45,574 nt of DNA from a virus. Shown here piece by piece: positions 32,252 through 40,276 of the stretch. Position 1 is the first letter of the stretch; each line of letters begins with the position of its first letter. The notes below the pieces were generated by a model. That model had not been told where the DNA came from, made no database searches, and worked only from the letters and a program-made list of their open reading frames with translations. The position numbers and the translations under genes were made by a program. The stretch lies in IMG/VR virus record IMGVR_UViG_3300037193_000175, positions 1 through 45,574 of that record. One strand, 5' to 3'.

Positions 32252-33766
32252 ATGACCGTCGAAAAGCAAGACAGCAACAACGTTGGCCTGTTCGTCGCGC
32301 GCGAGGAAAGCAACGGCGTACTTGGCGCAACTCCCGTATTCTATACGCGGGAGCCGAACAGCTTCGACGACTTGGGCGGCGAGAATACGCTTGTCGCGCG
32401 TCGTCCGTTCAACCCGTCGCGCCAGCGCAAGAAAGGCGGCATCGTCGATCACGACGCGGACGGCGGTTGGAACGAAGACGTGACGCTTACCAATACCATT
32501 CCGACGATCGAAGCGTTTTGCTTCGCCGCCGCGCGTGCGAAGACGACCGAAACCGGCGCTGCCGCCGTCGCCGCAACGGACGATTTCACCGTTGCGGACA
32601 GCGCGGATTACCTTGTCGGTTCGATCGTACTCGCCGCCGGTTACGCGAACGGCGCGAACAACGGATTGCATGTCGTCGGCGGCTTGACGGACGGCACGCA
32701 TATTTCGACGGCTTCGGCCCTGGTTGACGAAGCGGGCAGCGCCGACAAGCGCCTTACCGTCGTCGGCTATCAGTTCCCGGCGGCGGACGTGGTTGCATCG
32801 CTTGTCGGCGGAACCTTCGTCCTTACGTCGGCGACGATCGACCCGACGACGTTCGGCCTTCTTCCCGGCGAATGGGTATTCATCGGCGGGCAGGCTGGCG
32901 CGAACCGGCTTGGCGCGGACGCCGCGTTGACTGGATACGCCCGGCTGAAGGAAGCGAACGCCGACGCGCTCATTTTCGACAAGACGACGTTTACCGCCGC
33001 CGCCGACGACGGCGCGGACACGACGCTTCGTATCTTCTTCGGAACCGTCGTTCGCAACGAAGAAGACCCGGACTTGATCGTGAAGTACACGCACGTTATC
33101 GAACGCACCCTTGGGCGCGACGACGACGGGCGGCAGTCCGAATACATCGACAAGTTCGTTATGAACGAACTTACCTGGAATTCGCCGCTGTCCGACAAGG
33201 TTTCGATGGACATTGGCGGTATCGGCGGTCGCGCGCGTACTCGCACCGGGGCCGAAGGGCCGCTTTGCGAGGAAGGCGGCGCGACGATCGTTGCCGCGCT
33301 CGGCGAAGACCTTATCAACACGTCGTCCAACGTGTACCGGCTTCGTATGGCGACGGTGGACCCTGCCACGTTGAACCCGACTGCGCTGTTCGCTCGCGTT
33401 ACCGAATGGAACGCGACGATCAACAACAACGTGTCCGGCGCGAAGGCGCAAGGCGTCGTCGGCGCGTTCGACACGACGGCGGGCGGGTTCGACGTGGACC
33501 TTGAATTGACGGCGTACTTCGCGACCGTCTCGCCGATCACGTCGTTGAACGACAACGACGACGTTACGTTCGACGCGATCTATGCGGCGCGCAACAAGGC
33601 GATCGTCTTCGACCTTCCGTTGCTCGCGTTGGGCGGCGGACGTTTGACGATCGAAATGGACGCGCCGATCATGGTTCCGTTGCAGAACAGCGCCGCCGAA
33701 AGCGACTTCGGCCATACGGTGCTGTTCAACTTCTTCCCGTACGTCCCCGATGTGGGCAACGCCTAA
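32252..33766 (+). CDS. Major tail tube protein
   Basis: 504 aa. Starts MTVEKQDSNNVGLFVAREES and has the long beta-rich profile of large tail tube proteins with inserted Ig-like domains; FNPSRQRKKGGIVDHDADGG and the ending GHTVLFNFFPYVPDVGNA are typical. It is larger than lambda V, probably because of the insert at about residues 85-215. A strong terminator follows. Confidence 0.82.
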   Translation: MTVEKQDSNNVGLFVAREESNGVLGATPVFYTREPNSFDDLGGENTLVARRPFNPSRQRKKGGIVDHDADGGWNEDVTLTNTIPTIEAFCFAAARAKTTETGAAAVAATDDFTVADSADYLVGSIVLAAGYANGANNGLHVVGGLTDGTHISTASALVDEAGSADKRLTVVGYQFPAADVVASLVGGTFVLTSATIDPTTFGLLPGEWVFIGGQAGANRLGADAALTGYARLKEANADALIFDKTTFTAAADDGADTTLRIFFGTVVRNEEDPDLIVKYTHVIERTLGRDDDGRQSEYIDKFVMNELTWNSPLSDKVSMDIGGIGGRARTRTGAEGPLCEEGGATIVAALGEDLINTSSNVYRLRMATVDPATLNPTALFARVTEWNATINNNVSGAKAQGVVGAFDTTAGGFDVDLELTAYFATVSPITSLNDNDDVTFDAIYAARNKAIVFDLPLLALGGGRLTIEMDAPIMVPLQNSAAESDFGHTVLFNFFPYVPDVGNA

Positions 33767-33805
33767 GCGTCGGTTGCGTTCGGCCTGAAGCCGGACTAGG
33801 TACAG

Positions 33806-33833
33806 GGGGCGGGCTTCGGCTCGCCCCTTTTTT
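33806..33833 (+). terminator. Rho-independent terminator after tail tube gene
   Basis: GGGGCGGGC (33806-33814), TTCG loop, GCTCGCCCC (33819-33827), then six T (33828-33833). One mismatch in the stem. It would reduce read-through into the chaperone and tape-measure genes. Confidence 0.88.
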
Positions 33834-33854
33834 CTCTAGCGAAGGACGGATACG

Positions 33855-34310
33855 ATGGGGCTCCGCAATACATTCAAGACGAACGAAACGAAGGAAATCG
33901 AAGGCGTCGAAATCCCCGTTTCGATCAACGATCACAACGGCGAACCGATCGTCATTCGCGTTTCGCGTATGTCGCGTTCGAACAAGCGCTATACGAAGGC
34001 GCTCGAAACCGCCACGCGACCGCATTCCGCCGCGATCGCGAACGAAACCCTGGACAACGACCTTGGCAACAAGCTTCTTCGCGAAGTCTTCGTCGATACG
34101 GTCTTGCTCGGCTGGAAGAACCTTCCGAAGTCGGAACTTACCGGCGTCGAAACCGATACCGAAGAACTGCCGTTCAGCCGCGAAAACGCGCTGGCGCTGT
34201 TCGACGAACTGCCCGACTGTTACGACGATTGGGAGAAGAAGGCGAAGTCTTCGGCGAACTTCCGCGACGAAGAACGCAAGGCCAACGCGGGAAACTCGCG
34301 CAAGTCCTGA
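33855..34310 (+). CDS. Tail assembly chaperone, short form (G-like)
   Basis: 151 aa. MGLRNTFKTNETKEIEGVEI is a common opening of tail chaperones; the rest is helical. It lies between tube and tape-measure genes and ends just after a GGGAAAC heptamer at which a -1 shift gives the longer form. Expected to coat the tape measure during tail assembly. Confidence 0.83.
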   Translation: MGLRNTFKTNETKEIEGVEIPVSINDHNGEPIVIRVSRMSRSNKRYTKALETATRPHSAAIANETLDNDLGNKLLREVFVDTVLLGWKNLPKSELTGVETDTEELPFSRENALALFDELPDCYDDWEKKAKSSANFRDEERKANAGNSRKS

Positions 34311-34684
34311 TACATTCGGTCAAATGGCCGGAAGATCGGGAGCGCCGCGAACGTCAAGAATGCGCTAGGTTCGGTGAGCCGTTACCGCCGGACCTAGTGA
34401 ACCCGCCGCAATTACGTCTCGGCTTAGCGTTGTATTTGAACGCATGGTTCGACATGGACTTTGAACGCAACGTCGGCGAGTATCAGCCGATCAAGCGTTC
34501 GGATTGCTTCAGCTACGCACGCGATTACGAATTGGACGATTGGCAAGCTGAAGACTTGTGGTACTATATCGCACGCATGGACCGCGACTATTTGAAATGG
34601 CGTAAGGACACCGCGCCGAAGCCGCCGGACGTGCCCACAAGGAAAGGAAGCGGCGTTGGCCGGAAGCCTCGCAAGTCTCGCTAA
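33855..34684 (+). CDS. Tail assembly chaperone, frameshifted long form (GT-like)
   Basis: A -1 shift at 34289-34295 joins 147 residues of the short form to LAQVLIHSVKWPEDRERRER and onward to a stop at 34684, giving about 276 aa. The T part has a helical region ending in a Lys/Arg/Pro-rich tail. No start with ribosome site exists for the second frame alone. This matches lambda G/GT, where the T domain recruits tube subunits. Confidence 0.82.
34289..34295 (+). other. Programmed -1 frameshift site
   Basis: G GGA AAC: zero-frame codons are GGA (34290-34292) and AAC (34293-34295), so both tRNAs can re-pair with GGG and AAA after slipping back one base. It has the same X XXY YYZ form as lambda's GGGAAAG and sits 13 bases before the zero-frame stop codon. 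No clear downstream stem was seen. Confidence 0.83.
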
Positions 34685-35117
34685 GCGGGCGCGCAGCATC
34701 AACGAAGCGCTTCCCGATCGGGTGAACGCGCAAACCGTCCAGGTGGCAACGAAGTTGGTTGAAGAACTGATTTCGTCGCCGCCGGACGGAACGCCGGTCG
34801 ATACGTCGCAGGCAATGTCGAACTGGCAAGTCGGCGTTGAACGTCCGAAGCGATCGTATGTCGGGCCGCACGTCGCAGGCAAAGCCGGTTCGTCCGCCGG
34901 GGCGTCCAGGACGCAAACGCGAGCCGAAGCCGTCATGGCGCTTGCCAACCGCAAAGTCGGGCAGCGCATTTACATTTCCAATAACGCCCCGTATATTCGA
35001 AGGCTAGCGTACGAAGGACATTCGAAGCAATCGCCGCCGGGTTGGGTTGAAGGTGCGGTTCTGATTACGAAGAAGTTTTTGGGTACGATTAGGAAGACGC
35101 TTCTTCGTAATCTTTAG
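34656..35117 (+). CDS. HK97 gp10-like tail component
   Basis: 153 aa from TTG at 34656 with AAGGAAAGGAAG upstream. The C-terminal motif ISNNAPYIRRLAYEGHSKQS followed by PPGWVEGAV is the gp10/neck-completion signature. This family is usually encoded before the tube gene; here it lies between chaperone and tape measure. It overlaps the end of the long chaperone by 29 bases. Confidence 0.75.
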   Translation: MAGSLASLAKRARSINEALPDRVNAQTVQVATKLVEELISSPPDGTPVDTSQAMSNWQVGVERPKRSYVGPHVAGKAGSSAGASRTQTRAEAVMALANRKVGQRIYISNNAPYIRRLAYEGHSKQSPPGWVEGAVLITKKFLGTIRKTLLRNL

Positions 35118-35126
35118 GGGGTTTCA

Positions 35127-37883
35127 ATGGCGGACGAACGCATTGATATTGAAATCAACGACAAGATCGATGCGAACATTCCGAAGAAGCTTCGGGATAT
35201 CGCTTCTAGCGCCGACAAAGGCGAAAGTTCCGTCAAGCGGCTGAAGGCCGCGCTTGCCGATATCAACGCTACACCCGCGCAGCGTTTGAAGGCCGCGACG
35301 GACGACGTTACGAATTCGTTGAACCGCGAAGTCAACGCGCAAAAGAGCGTCAAGACGGCGCGCGATGCTACGTCTTCGGCGATTGCGAAGGAAGCCGCGC
35401 AGCGCGATCGTATCTCGGCTATGGTCGATCGCTCGATTGCCCAAATGGAGCGCGAGGCAGCGGCCCGGCGTGCGGCCATGTCGGCAAGCGGCCCGATCGG
35501 CGGCGGGGACGGCCTAGCAGGCTCTAGGGCGGCGGCTGCGCGCCAAACGGCGGATATGCGAGCGGAGACGGACAGGCTCGCCACGGCGCGCCGGAACGAC
35601 GCGGCGGCGGCTCGCGTCCAGGAAGCCGCGACCGAAGCTTCGACGGGTGCTATGCGGCGCAACAGCGCAGCGGCGGGCATGAACCGGCAACACATGCTGA
35701 ACCTTGGGTTCCAGCTTCAGGATATCGTCGTCGGACTTACCAGCGGCCAAAAGCCGTTGACCGTATTCCTTCAGCAAGGCGCGCAAATTCAAGGCATCAT
35801 GGGGCAAGCCGGTATCGGCGTCGGCGGCTTGGCGCAAGCCGTATGGAAGTTGATCGCACCGTTCGCCGCGTTCATCGCGATTGCTGGCGTTGCCGCCGCT
35901 GCGCTCGCGCTGTTCAAGTCCGACTTGAACGACGGCAACGACATGAAGGAATTCGCGAAGACGCTCGGCTTGACGAAGAAGGAAATGGAAGACCTTAAGG
36001 ACGTTACGATCACTTGGGGGGATATGTGGGAAGGGTTCAAGAAGACCCTCGCCGATAATACGAAGATCGACGAAGCTTGGACGGCAACGAAGAATTGGCT
36101 TATCCAGGCGTTCCGCGACGTTTTGAAATTCGGCATGTACGCCGTCGCCGGGCTGTACGGAAGCTTCGTCGGCGCGTATCGAGCGATCAAGAAGACGTGG
36201 CAGGATTTCCCGGCGTTGCTTGGGTATCTTTTCACGTCCGGCGTAAACGTCGCAATCGACGCGATCGAAAGCCTTGTCAATGCCTCTATCCAAGGCATCA
36301 ATTGGCTTACCGATAAGGCGAACGGCGTCCTTCCCGACATGGCGCAAATCGGGCGTATCAGCGAAGTTCGCCTTGGGCGTATCGCAGTCGCCGGACAGGA
36401 CGCCGCGCAGCGCGTCGGCGATGCATTCCGCGAAGAAGTCGGCGGCGCTACCCGCGAAGCCTTCGACGGGATGAACAACTTCCTAGACGAATGGGGCCGC
36501 AACAGCGCCGAAGCGGCTCGCGATCGGCTGCGCGCCCAAGCGCAAGACATTATCGGCGATCGCGGCGCGGGTCCGAAGGGCAAGGAAGACAAGACCGCCG
36601 AAAACCGCGCGAAGGCGCTTCGTATGGTCAATCTCGAATTGGACAACGAACTTGCGCGTATGAAGATGCTGAAGCCCGAACGTGAAATTCAACAGCGCAT
36701 GGACCAAATAACGCAACAGTTGGCGCAAAAGGGCATTACGCTTAGCGATACCGAAACCGCCGCAATTCGGGCGAAGATCGCCGCCATTCAAGATTATGCC
36801 TACGTGCAATCCGAAGCGGACCGCATTCTTGAAGCGGCGACGGCTCCGCAGCGGACGTATAACGCCACGCTTCAGGCGGCGTCGGAATTGCTCGCGCAAG
36901 GTGCGATCGATCAAGCGCGGTTCAACGCCGAAGTCGTCCTGGCAGGCCGGGCGCTTCAGGAAGCGACGAACCCGTTCTTCGCTATGACGGAAGCCATGAC
37001 GCAAGCCGAAGGTGCCAGCCTTCGGTACGGCGTTGCCGCGCAAAAGTCGGCGTATTACGAAAGCCTTCGTCAAGCCGCGTTGGCGAAGGGCATTGAACTT
37101 TCGCCGACGTACGTAGCTGGCGTGAACGCCGAAGTTGACGCGCTTATGCGCCGCAACGACGCGCTTCTTCAGCAACAGTTCATCCAATCGCAAGTTGCGT
37201 CGTTCGTTGACCCGCTGTTGCAAGATCAAACGATGCTCGAAAACAAGGCGAACTTGTATGCCGAAATCGACCGCTTGCGGCAAGCCGACGTACTTAGCGA
37301 AGAAAACGCACAACGGGCGAAGTATGCGTTGGACGCCAAGTACAGTGAAATGCGGCTTGCCGGTGCGTCGTCGTTCTTCGGCGAACTGGCGTCGCTATCG
37401 TCGTCGGGCAACAAGAAGCTAGCTGCGATCGGCAAGGCGGCTGCGATCGCCCAAGCGACGATCGACGGCTTCGTTGCCGTGCAAAAGGCCCTGGCGAGCG
37501 CCCCGCCGCCGTGGAACTTCGCTATGGCCGCTGCCGTGGCCGTGAAGACCGGCGTTCAGGTCGCGGGCATCATGTCAACCAATGTGGGCAGCTACGCCAA
37601 CGGCGGTTCGTTCATGGTTGACGGCAACGCGGGCGTCGATCGCAACAACATCAACATGAACGTGTCGAAGGGGGAGCGCGTCACGATCGAAACCCCGGCG
37701 CAACAGCGGGCGAACGACAACGGCGCGGGCGGCGATGCTTCGGGGCTGAACCTGAAGATCGTAAACCAATTCGACGCACGCGAATTCGTCGCCGAAGTGA
37801 CGGAAAGCGACGAATTCGAACATGCGGTGTTGAACGTCATGTCGCGTAACCCGAACGCGGTCAAGTCGGCGGCGAACAACTAA
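35127..37883 (+). CDS. Tape measure protein
   Basis: 918 aa, longest structural gene except the hub; sets tail length and is ejected with DNA. Contains the signature LNLGFQLQDIVVGLTSGQKP followed by TVFLQQGAQIQGIMG, hydrophobic segments (FAAFIAIAGVAAAALALF), and long Ala/Gln-rich coiled coils. AGGGGG precedes the ATG. At roughly 1.5 angstrom per residue, the usual rule of thumb, a tail near 140 nm would be expected. Confidence 0.92.
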   Translation: MADERIDIEINDKIDANIPKKLRDIASSADKGESSVKRLKAALADINATPAQRLKAATDDVTNSLNREVNAQKSVKTARDATSSAIAKEAAQRDRISAMVDRSIAQMEREAAARRAAMSASGPIGGGDGLAGSRAAAARQTADMRAETDRLATARRNDAAAARVQEAATEASTGAMRRNSAAAGMNRQHMLNLGFQLQDIVVGLTSGQKPLTVFLQQGAQIQGIMGQAGIGVGGLAQAVWKLIAPFAAFIAIAGVAAAALALFKSDLNDGNDMKEFAKTLGLTKKEMEDLKDVTITWGDMWEGFKKTLADNTKIDEAWTATKNWLIQAFRDVLKFGMYAVAGLYGSFVGAYRAIKKTWQDFPALLGYLFTSGVNVAIDAIESLVNASIQGINWLTDKANGVLPDMAQIGRISEVRLGRIAVAGQDAAQRVGDAFREEVGGATREAFDGMNNFLDEWGRNSAEAARDRLRAQAQDIIGDRGAGPKGKEDKTAENRAKALRMVNLELDNELARMKMLKPEREIQQRMDQITQQLAQKGITLSDTETAAIRAKIAAIQDYAYVQSEADRILEAATAPQRTYNATLQAASELLAQGAIDQARFNAEVVLAGRALQEATNPFFAMTEAMTQAEGASLRYGVAAQKSAYYESLRQAALAKGIELSPTYVAGVNAEVDALMRRNDALLQQQFIQSQVASFVDPLLQDQTMLENKANLYAEIDRLRQADVLSEENAQRAKYALDAKYSEMRLAGASSFFGELASLSSSGNKKLAAIGKAAAIAQATIDGFVAVQKALASAPPPWNFAMAAAVAVKTGVQVAGIMSTNVGSYANGGSFMVDGNAGVDRNNINMNVSKGERVTIETPAQQRANDNGAGGDASGLNLKIVNQFDAREFVAEVTESDEFEHAVLNVMSRNPNAVKSAANN

Positions 37884-39055
37884 TGACGTACGGTATCGTC
37901 CTTCAAGTCCCCGAAACGCCGATTACCGAAGATTGGTTTTGGATTACCGATATCGGCGTTGCTTACGACGGAACCGAAGACAGCGTACCGCTTCTTCGGT
38001 ATCCTCGCCGCATGTTCAACGGACAGTTCCGGTTCGACGACGCCGCCGATCTTCGGCGTCATTTGGCAATGGCGACGAAGCGGTTCAAGAGCGAATTCGA
38101 CTTCCCGCTTTGGCAGTATCAATCGAAGCTGAAGGCGGCAGTCGCAGCCGGGGCGGATACTGTTACAGTCAACGCGAGGCGCGGCGACTTCCGCGTTGGC
38201 GGCGCGGCGATCATCGTCGAAGGCGACACATACGAACAAGTCGAAATCGCCGCCGTTACCGAAACCGAACTTCAATTCGCGGACGTACTCGCCAACGACT
38301 ATTCGGCTCGCGCGATCGTATGCCCGGTTTCGACGGTGTACACGAATACGAACGCGCAAGTAACGCGCAGCAACCCGGATTACGTCGCGACGGCTTCGTT
38401 CACGTTCCTAGAGCGCGTGCCCACAACCCCGCTAGTGTCGCCGCTGAACGAAGCCGTCGTCGCGACGTTCGACGATCTTCCGTTGCTGCCTTACGTGCCG
38501 ATCGGGACTAGCTTCGAAGGGACGGTCGATACCGGCCTTCAGCCGGTCGAATACACCGGCCTTATCGATCTTGTGTCGCCCTGGACATACGAACAATGGG
38601 CGTATCAGCTTACGTTCAATGCGAACCGGATTGGAAACGTTGACGACTGCGAATGGTGGCAGGCGTTCGCCGATGAAATTCAAGGCTCGGCTTATCCGTT
38701 CTTGTTTCCGACGAACCGCGCCGATTTCGAGATTGTGACGCCCGCGATCGGGGGCGGTACGACTATCACGGTCGAAGGCGACGAATACAGTCAACACTAT
38801 TCGGGGCACGGCGGCTTCAGCCGTATATTCATCGATACCGACGCCGGACGCCATTACGCGAAGATCACCGGCCTTGCTTCGGTTGGCGGCAACGATCAAT
38901 TGGTTTTCTCCCCCGCTTTGCCGGTTGGCGCGGGCTGGACGACGAACCAAAAGCTAGGCTTCCTCTTGAAAGTCCGCGTCGATAATGACAAGGTATCGTT
39001 CAAGCATTACGGGCTTACGACCGAAGTATCGATTTCGATTAGGACTGTCGTATAA
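37883..39055 (+). CDS. Distal tail protein
   Basis: 390 aa from ATG at 37883 (TAATG). Beta-rich; PLWQYQSKLKAAVAAGADTV and the region FTFLERVPTTPLVSPLNEAV resemble distal tail proteins encoded after tape measures in alphaproteobacterial phages (DUF2460-like position). Probably forms the ring joining tube and hub. Confidence 0.7.
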   Translation: MTYGIVLQVPETPITEDWFWITDIGVAYDGTEDSVPLLRYPRRMFNGQFRFDDAADLRRHLAMATKRFKSEFDFPLWQYQSKLKAAVAAGADTVTVNARRGDFRVGGAAIIVEGDTYEQVEIAAVTETELQFADVLANDYSARAIVCPVSTVYTNTNAQVTRSNPDYVATASFTFLERVPTTPLVSPLNEAVVATFDDLPLLPYVPIGTSFEGTVDTGLQPVEYTGLIDLVSPWTYEQWAYQLTFNANRIGNVDDCEWWQAFADEIQGSAYPFLFPTNRADFEIVTPAIGGGTTITVEGDEYSQHYSGHGGFSRIFIDTDAGRHYAKITGLASVGGNDQLVFSPALPVGAGWTTNQKLGFLLKVRVDNDKVSFKHYGLTTEVSISIRTVV

Positions 39056-39855
39056 TGGCGACGAAGACCGAACTTTACCGCTTCAGCGAACAAGCTTCGG
39101 CCCTTGTATGGCTTTACACGTCCGGTAACGAAGTCGTGTCGTACGACGCCGGGGACGGCCCCGAAGATTACGTTCCGGCGTCGATAAGCCGTACCGAAGC
39201 TGAAGTGAAGAACGAACTGGCGCGGGCGAATATCGAAGTCAACGTGCCGTTGACGAACCCTGCCGCTGTACGTTGGATGCAAGACAACGGCGAAAAGATC
39301 GTATCATTGACGATCTTCGAACGCGAGAAGAACGGAACTGTCAACGTCGTATGGAAGGGACGGTTGGCGAGCCTCTTACCGGGCATGAAGGACGTTTCGT
39401 TGAAGATGGAAAGCATCTTCACAAGCCTTCGTCGTCCAGGGCTGCGCGCTCGATACCAGCGCAGTTGTCGTCACGCCCTGTACGGGCGCGGCTGTACCTT
39501 GGACCCGGAAACCTTCGCGATTGCAGGCACCGTCACGGCGGCGGCTGGCACGGTCCTTACGATCGCCGCTGCCGACGCCCAAGCGGACGGCTATTTCGTC
39601 GGCGGGATGCTGCGCGCGGCGGACGGAACCCTTTCGTATATCGTCGGGCATGTGGGCAGCGCGATTACGCTTCAGCGCATGTCGCGTTCGATCGCCGACG
39701 AGATTACCGGCGGCTTCCCGTTCGACGTAACGTTGTATCCCGGTTGCGACCATAGCCGGGCGACATGCGATAGCAAGTTCGACAACATTCTGAATTACGG
39801 CGGGTTCGATTTCATTCCGACAAAGAACCCGATGGGCGGGAGTTCGATCGTCTAA
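39055..39855 (+). CDS. DUF2163 / BR0599-type baseplate hub protein
   Basis: 266 aa. The N-terminal half matches DUF2163 (LVWLYTSGNEVVSYDAGDG) and the C-terminal half the BR0599 pattern with cysteines: RSCRHALYGRGCTLDP, YPGCDHSRATCDSKFDN and NYGGFDFIP. This family occurs in gene transfer agents and many alphaproteobacterial siphophages, where a homologue binds an Fe-S cluster at the tail tip. TAATG overlaps on both sides. Confidence 0.88.
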   Translation: MATKTELYRFSEQASALVWLYTSGNEVVSYDAGDGPEDYVPASISRTEAEVKNELARANIEVNVPLTNPAAVRWMQDNGEKIVSLTIFEREKNGTVNVVWKGRLASLLPGMKDVSLKMESIFTSLRRPGLRARYQRSCRHALYGRGCTLDPETFAIAGTVTAAAGTVLTIAAADAQADGYFVGGMLRAADGTLSYIVGHVGSAITLQRMSRSIADEITGGFPFDVTLYPGCDHSRATCDSKFDNILNYGGFDFIPTKNPMGGSSIV

Positions 39856-40085
39856 TGTGGTTCTTCATTGCCTTGTTCGTTGCTGCGCTTGTTATTTCGT
39901 ATGCGACAATGCCGAAGCCGCAATCGCAGCCCCCGGCAGGTATCGGCGAAGTTCAAGCGCCGATCGCCGAAGAAGGCGTGGAAATCCCGGTGTTGTTCGG
40001 CACGCGCGATCTTAACGGCCCGAACGTCGTATGGTACGGCGACTTGAAGACTGTTGCGATCAAGTCGAAGGGCGGCAAGAAGTGA
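39855..40085 (+). CDS. Small membrane-anchored tail assembly protein
   Basis: 76 aa. N-terminal hydrophobic helix MWFFIALFVAALVISYATMP, then Pro-rich EVQAPIAEEGVEIPVLFGTR and PNVVWYGDLKTV. This small protein is regularly found just before the hub gene. It may guide tail-tip assembly. Confidence 0.72.
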   Translation: MWFFIALFVAALVISYATMPKPQSQPPAGIGEVQAPIAEEGVEIPVLFGTRDLNGPNVVWYGDLKTVAIKSKGGKK

Positions 40086-40276
40086 CGGTTATAGTAACGA
40101 TCAAGGATATTCGAGCCTGCCGCATGTGCAGCGGCGGTACTCGCGACTTCTTCAAACGTCACGATATGGATTGGAACAAGTTTCTGTCCGAAGGACTGCC
40201 CGAAGAAGAATTCATTCGGACCGGCGATGCTATGGCAATGCAAGTAGTCGAAAAGGCGCGGGAACGTCATGGGTAA
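40082..40276 (+). CDS. Small tail-region protein with CxxC
   Basis: 64 aa from GTG at 40082 overlapping the previous stop. ACRMCSGGTRDFFKRHDMDW then FIRTGDAMAMQVVEKARER. Short proteins with this Cys pair are common before J-type hub genes; possibly a metal-dependent assembly factor. Overlaps the hub start by 8 bases. Confidence 0.68.
   Translation: MTVIVTIKDIRACRMCSGGTRDFFKRHDMDWNKFLSEGLPEEEFIRTGDAMAMQVVEKARERHG

Noticed and set aside
31499-33715. 738-codon open frame on the minus strand opposite connector and tail tube genes
   Set aside because: It has no ribosome site, gives an Arg/Val-rich product without motifs, and lies antisense to well-supported structural genes; codon bias of the true genes (few codons giving antisense stops) creates it.
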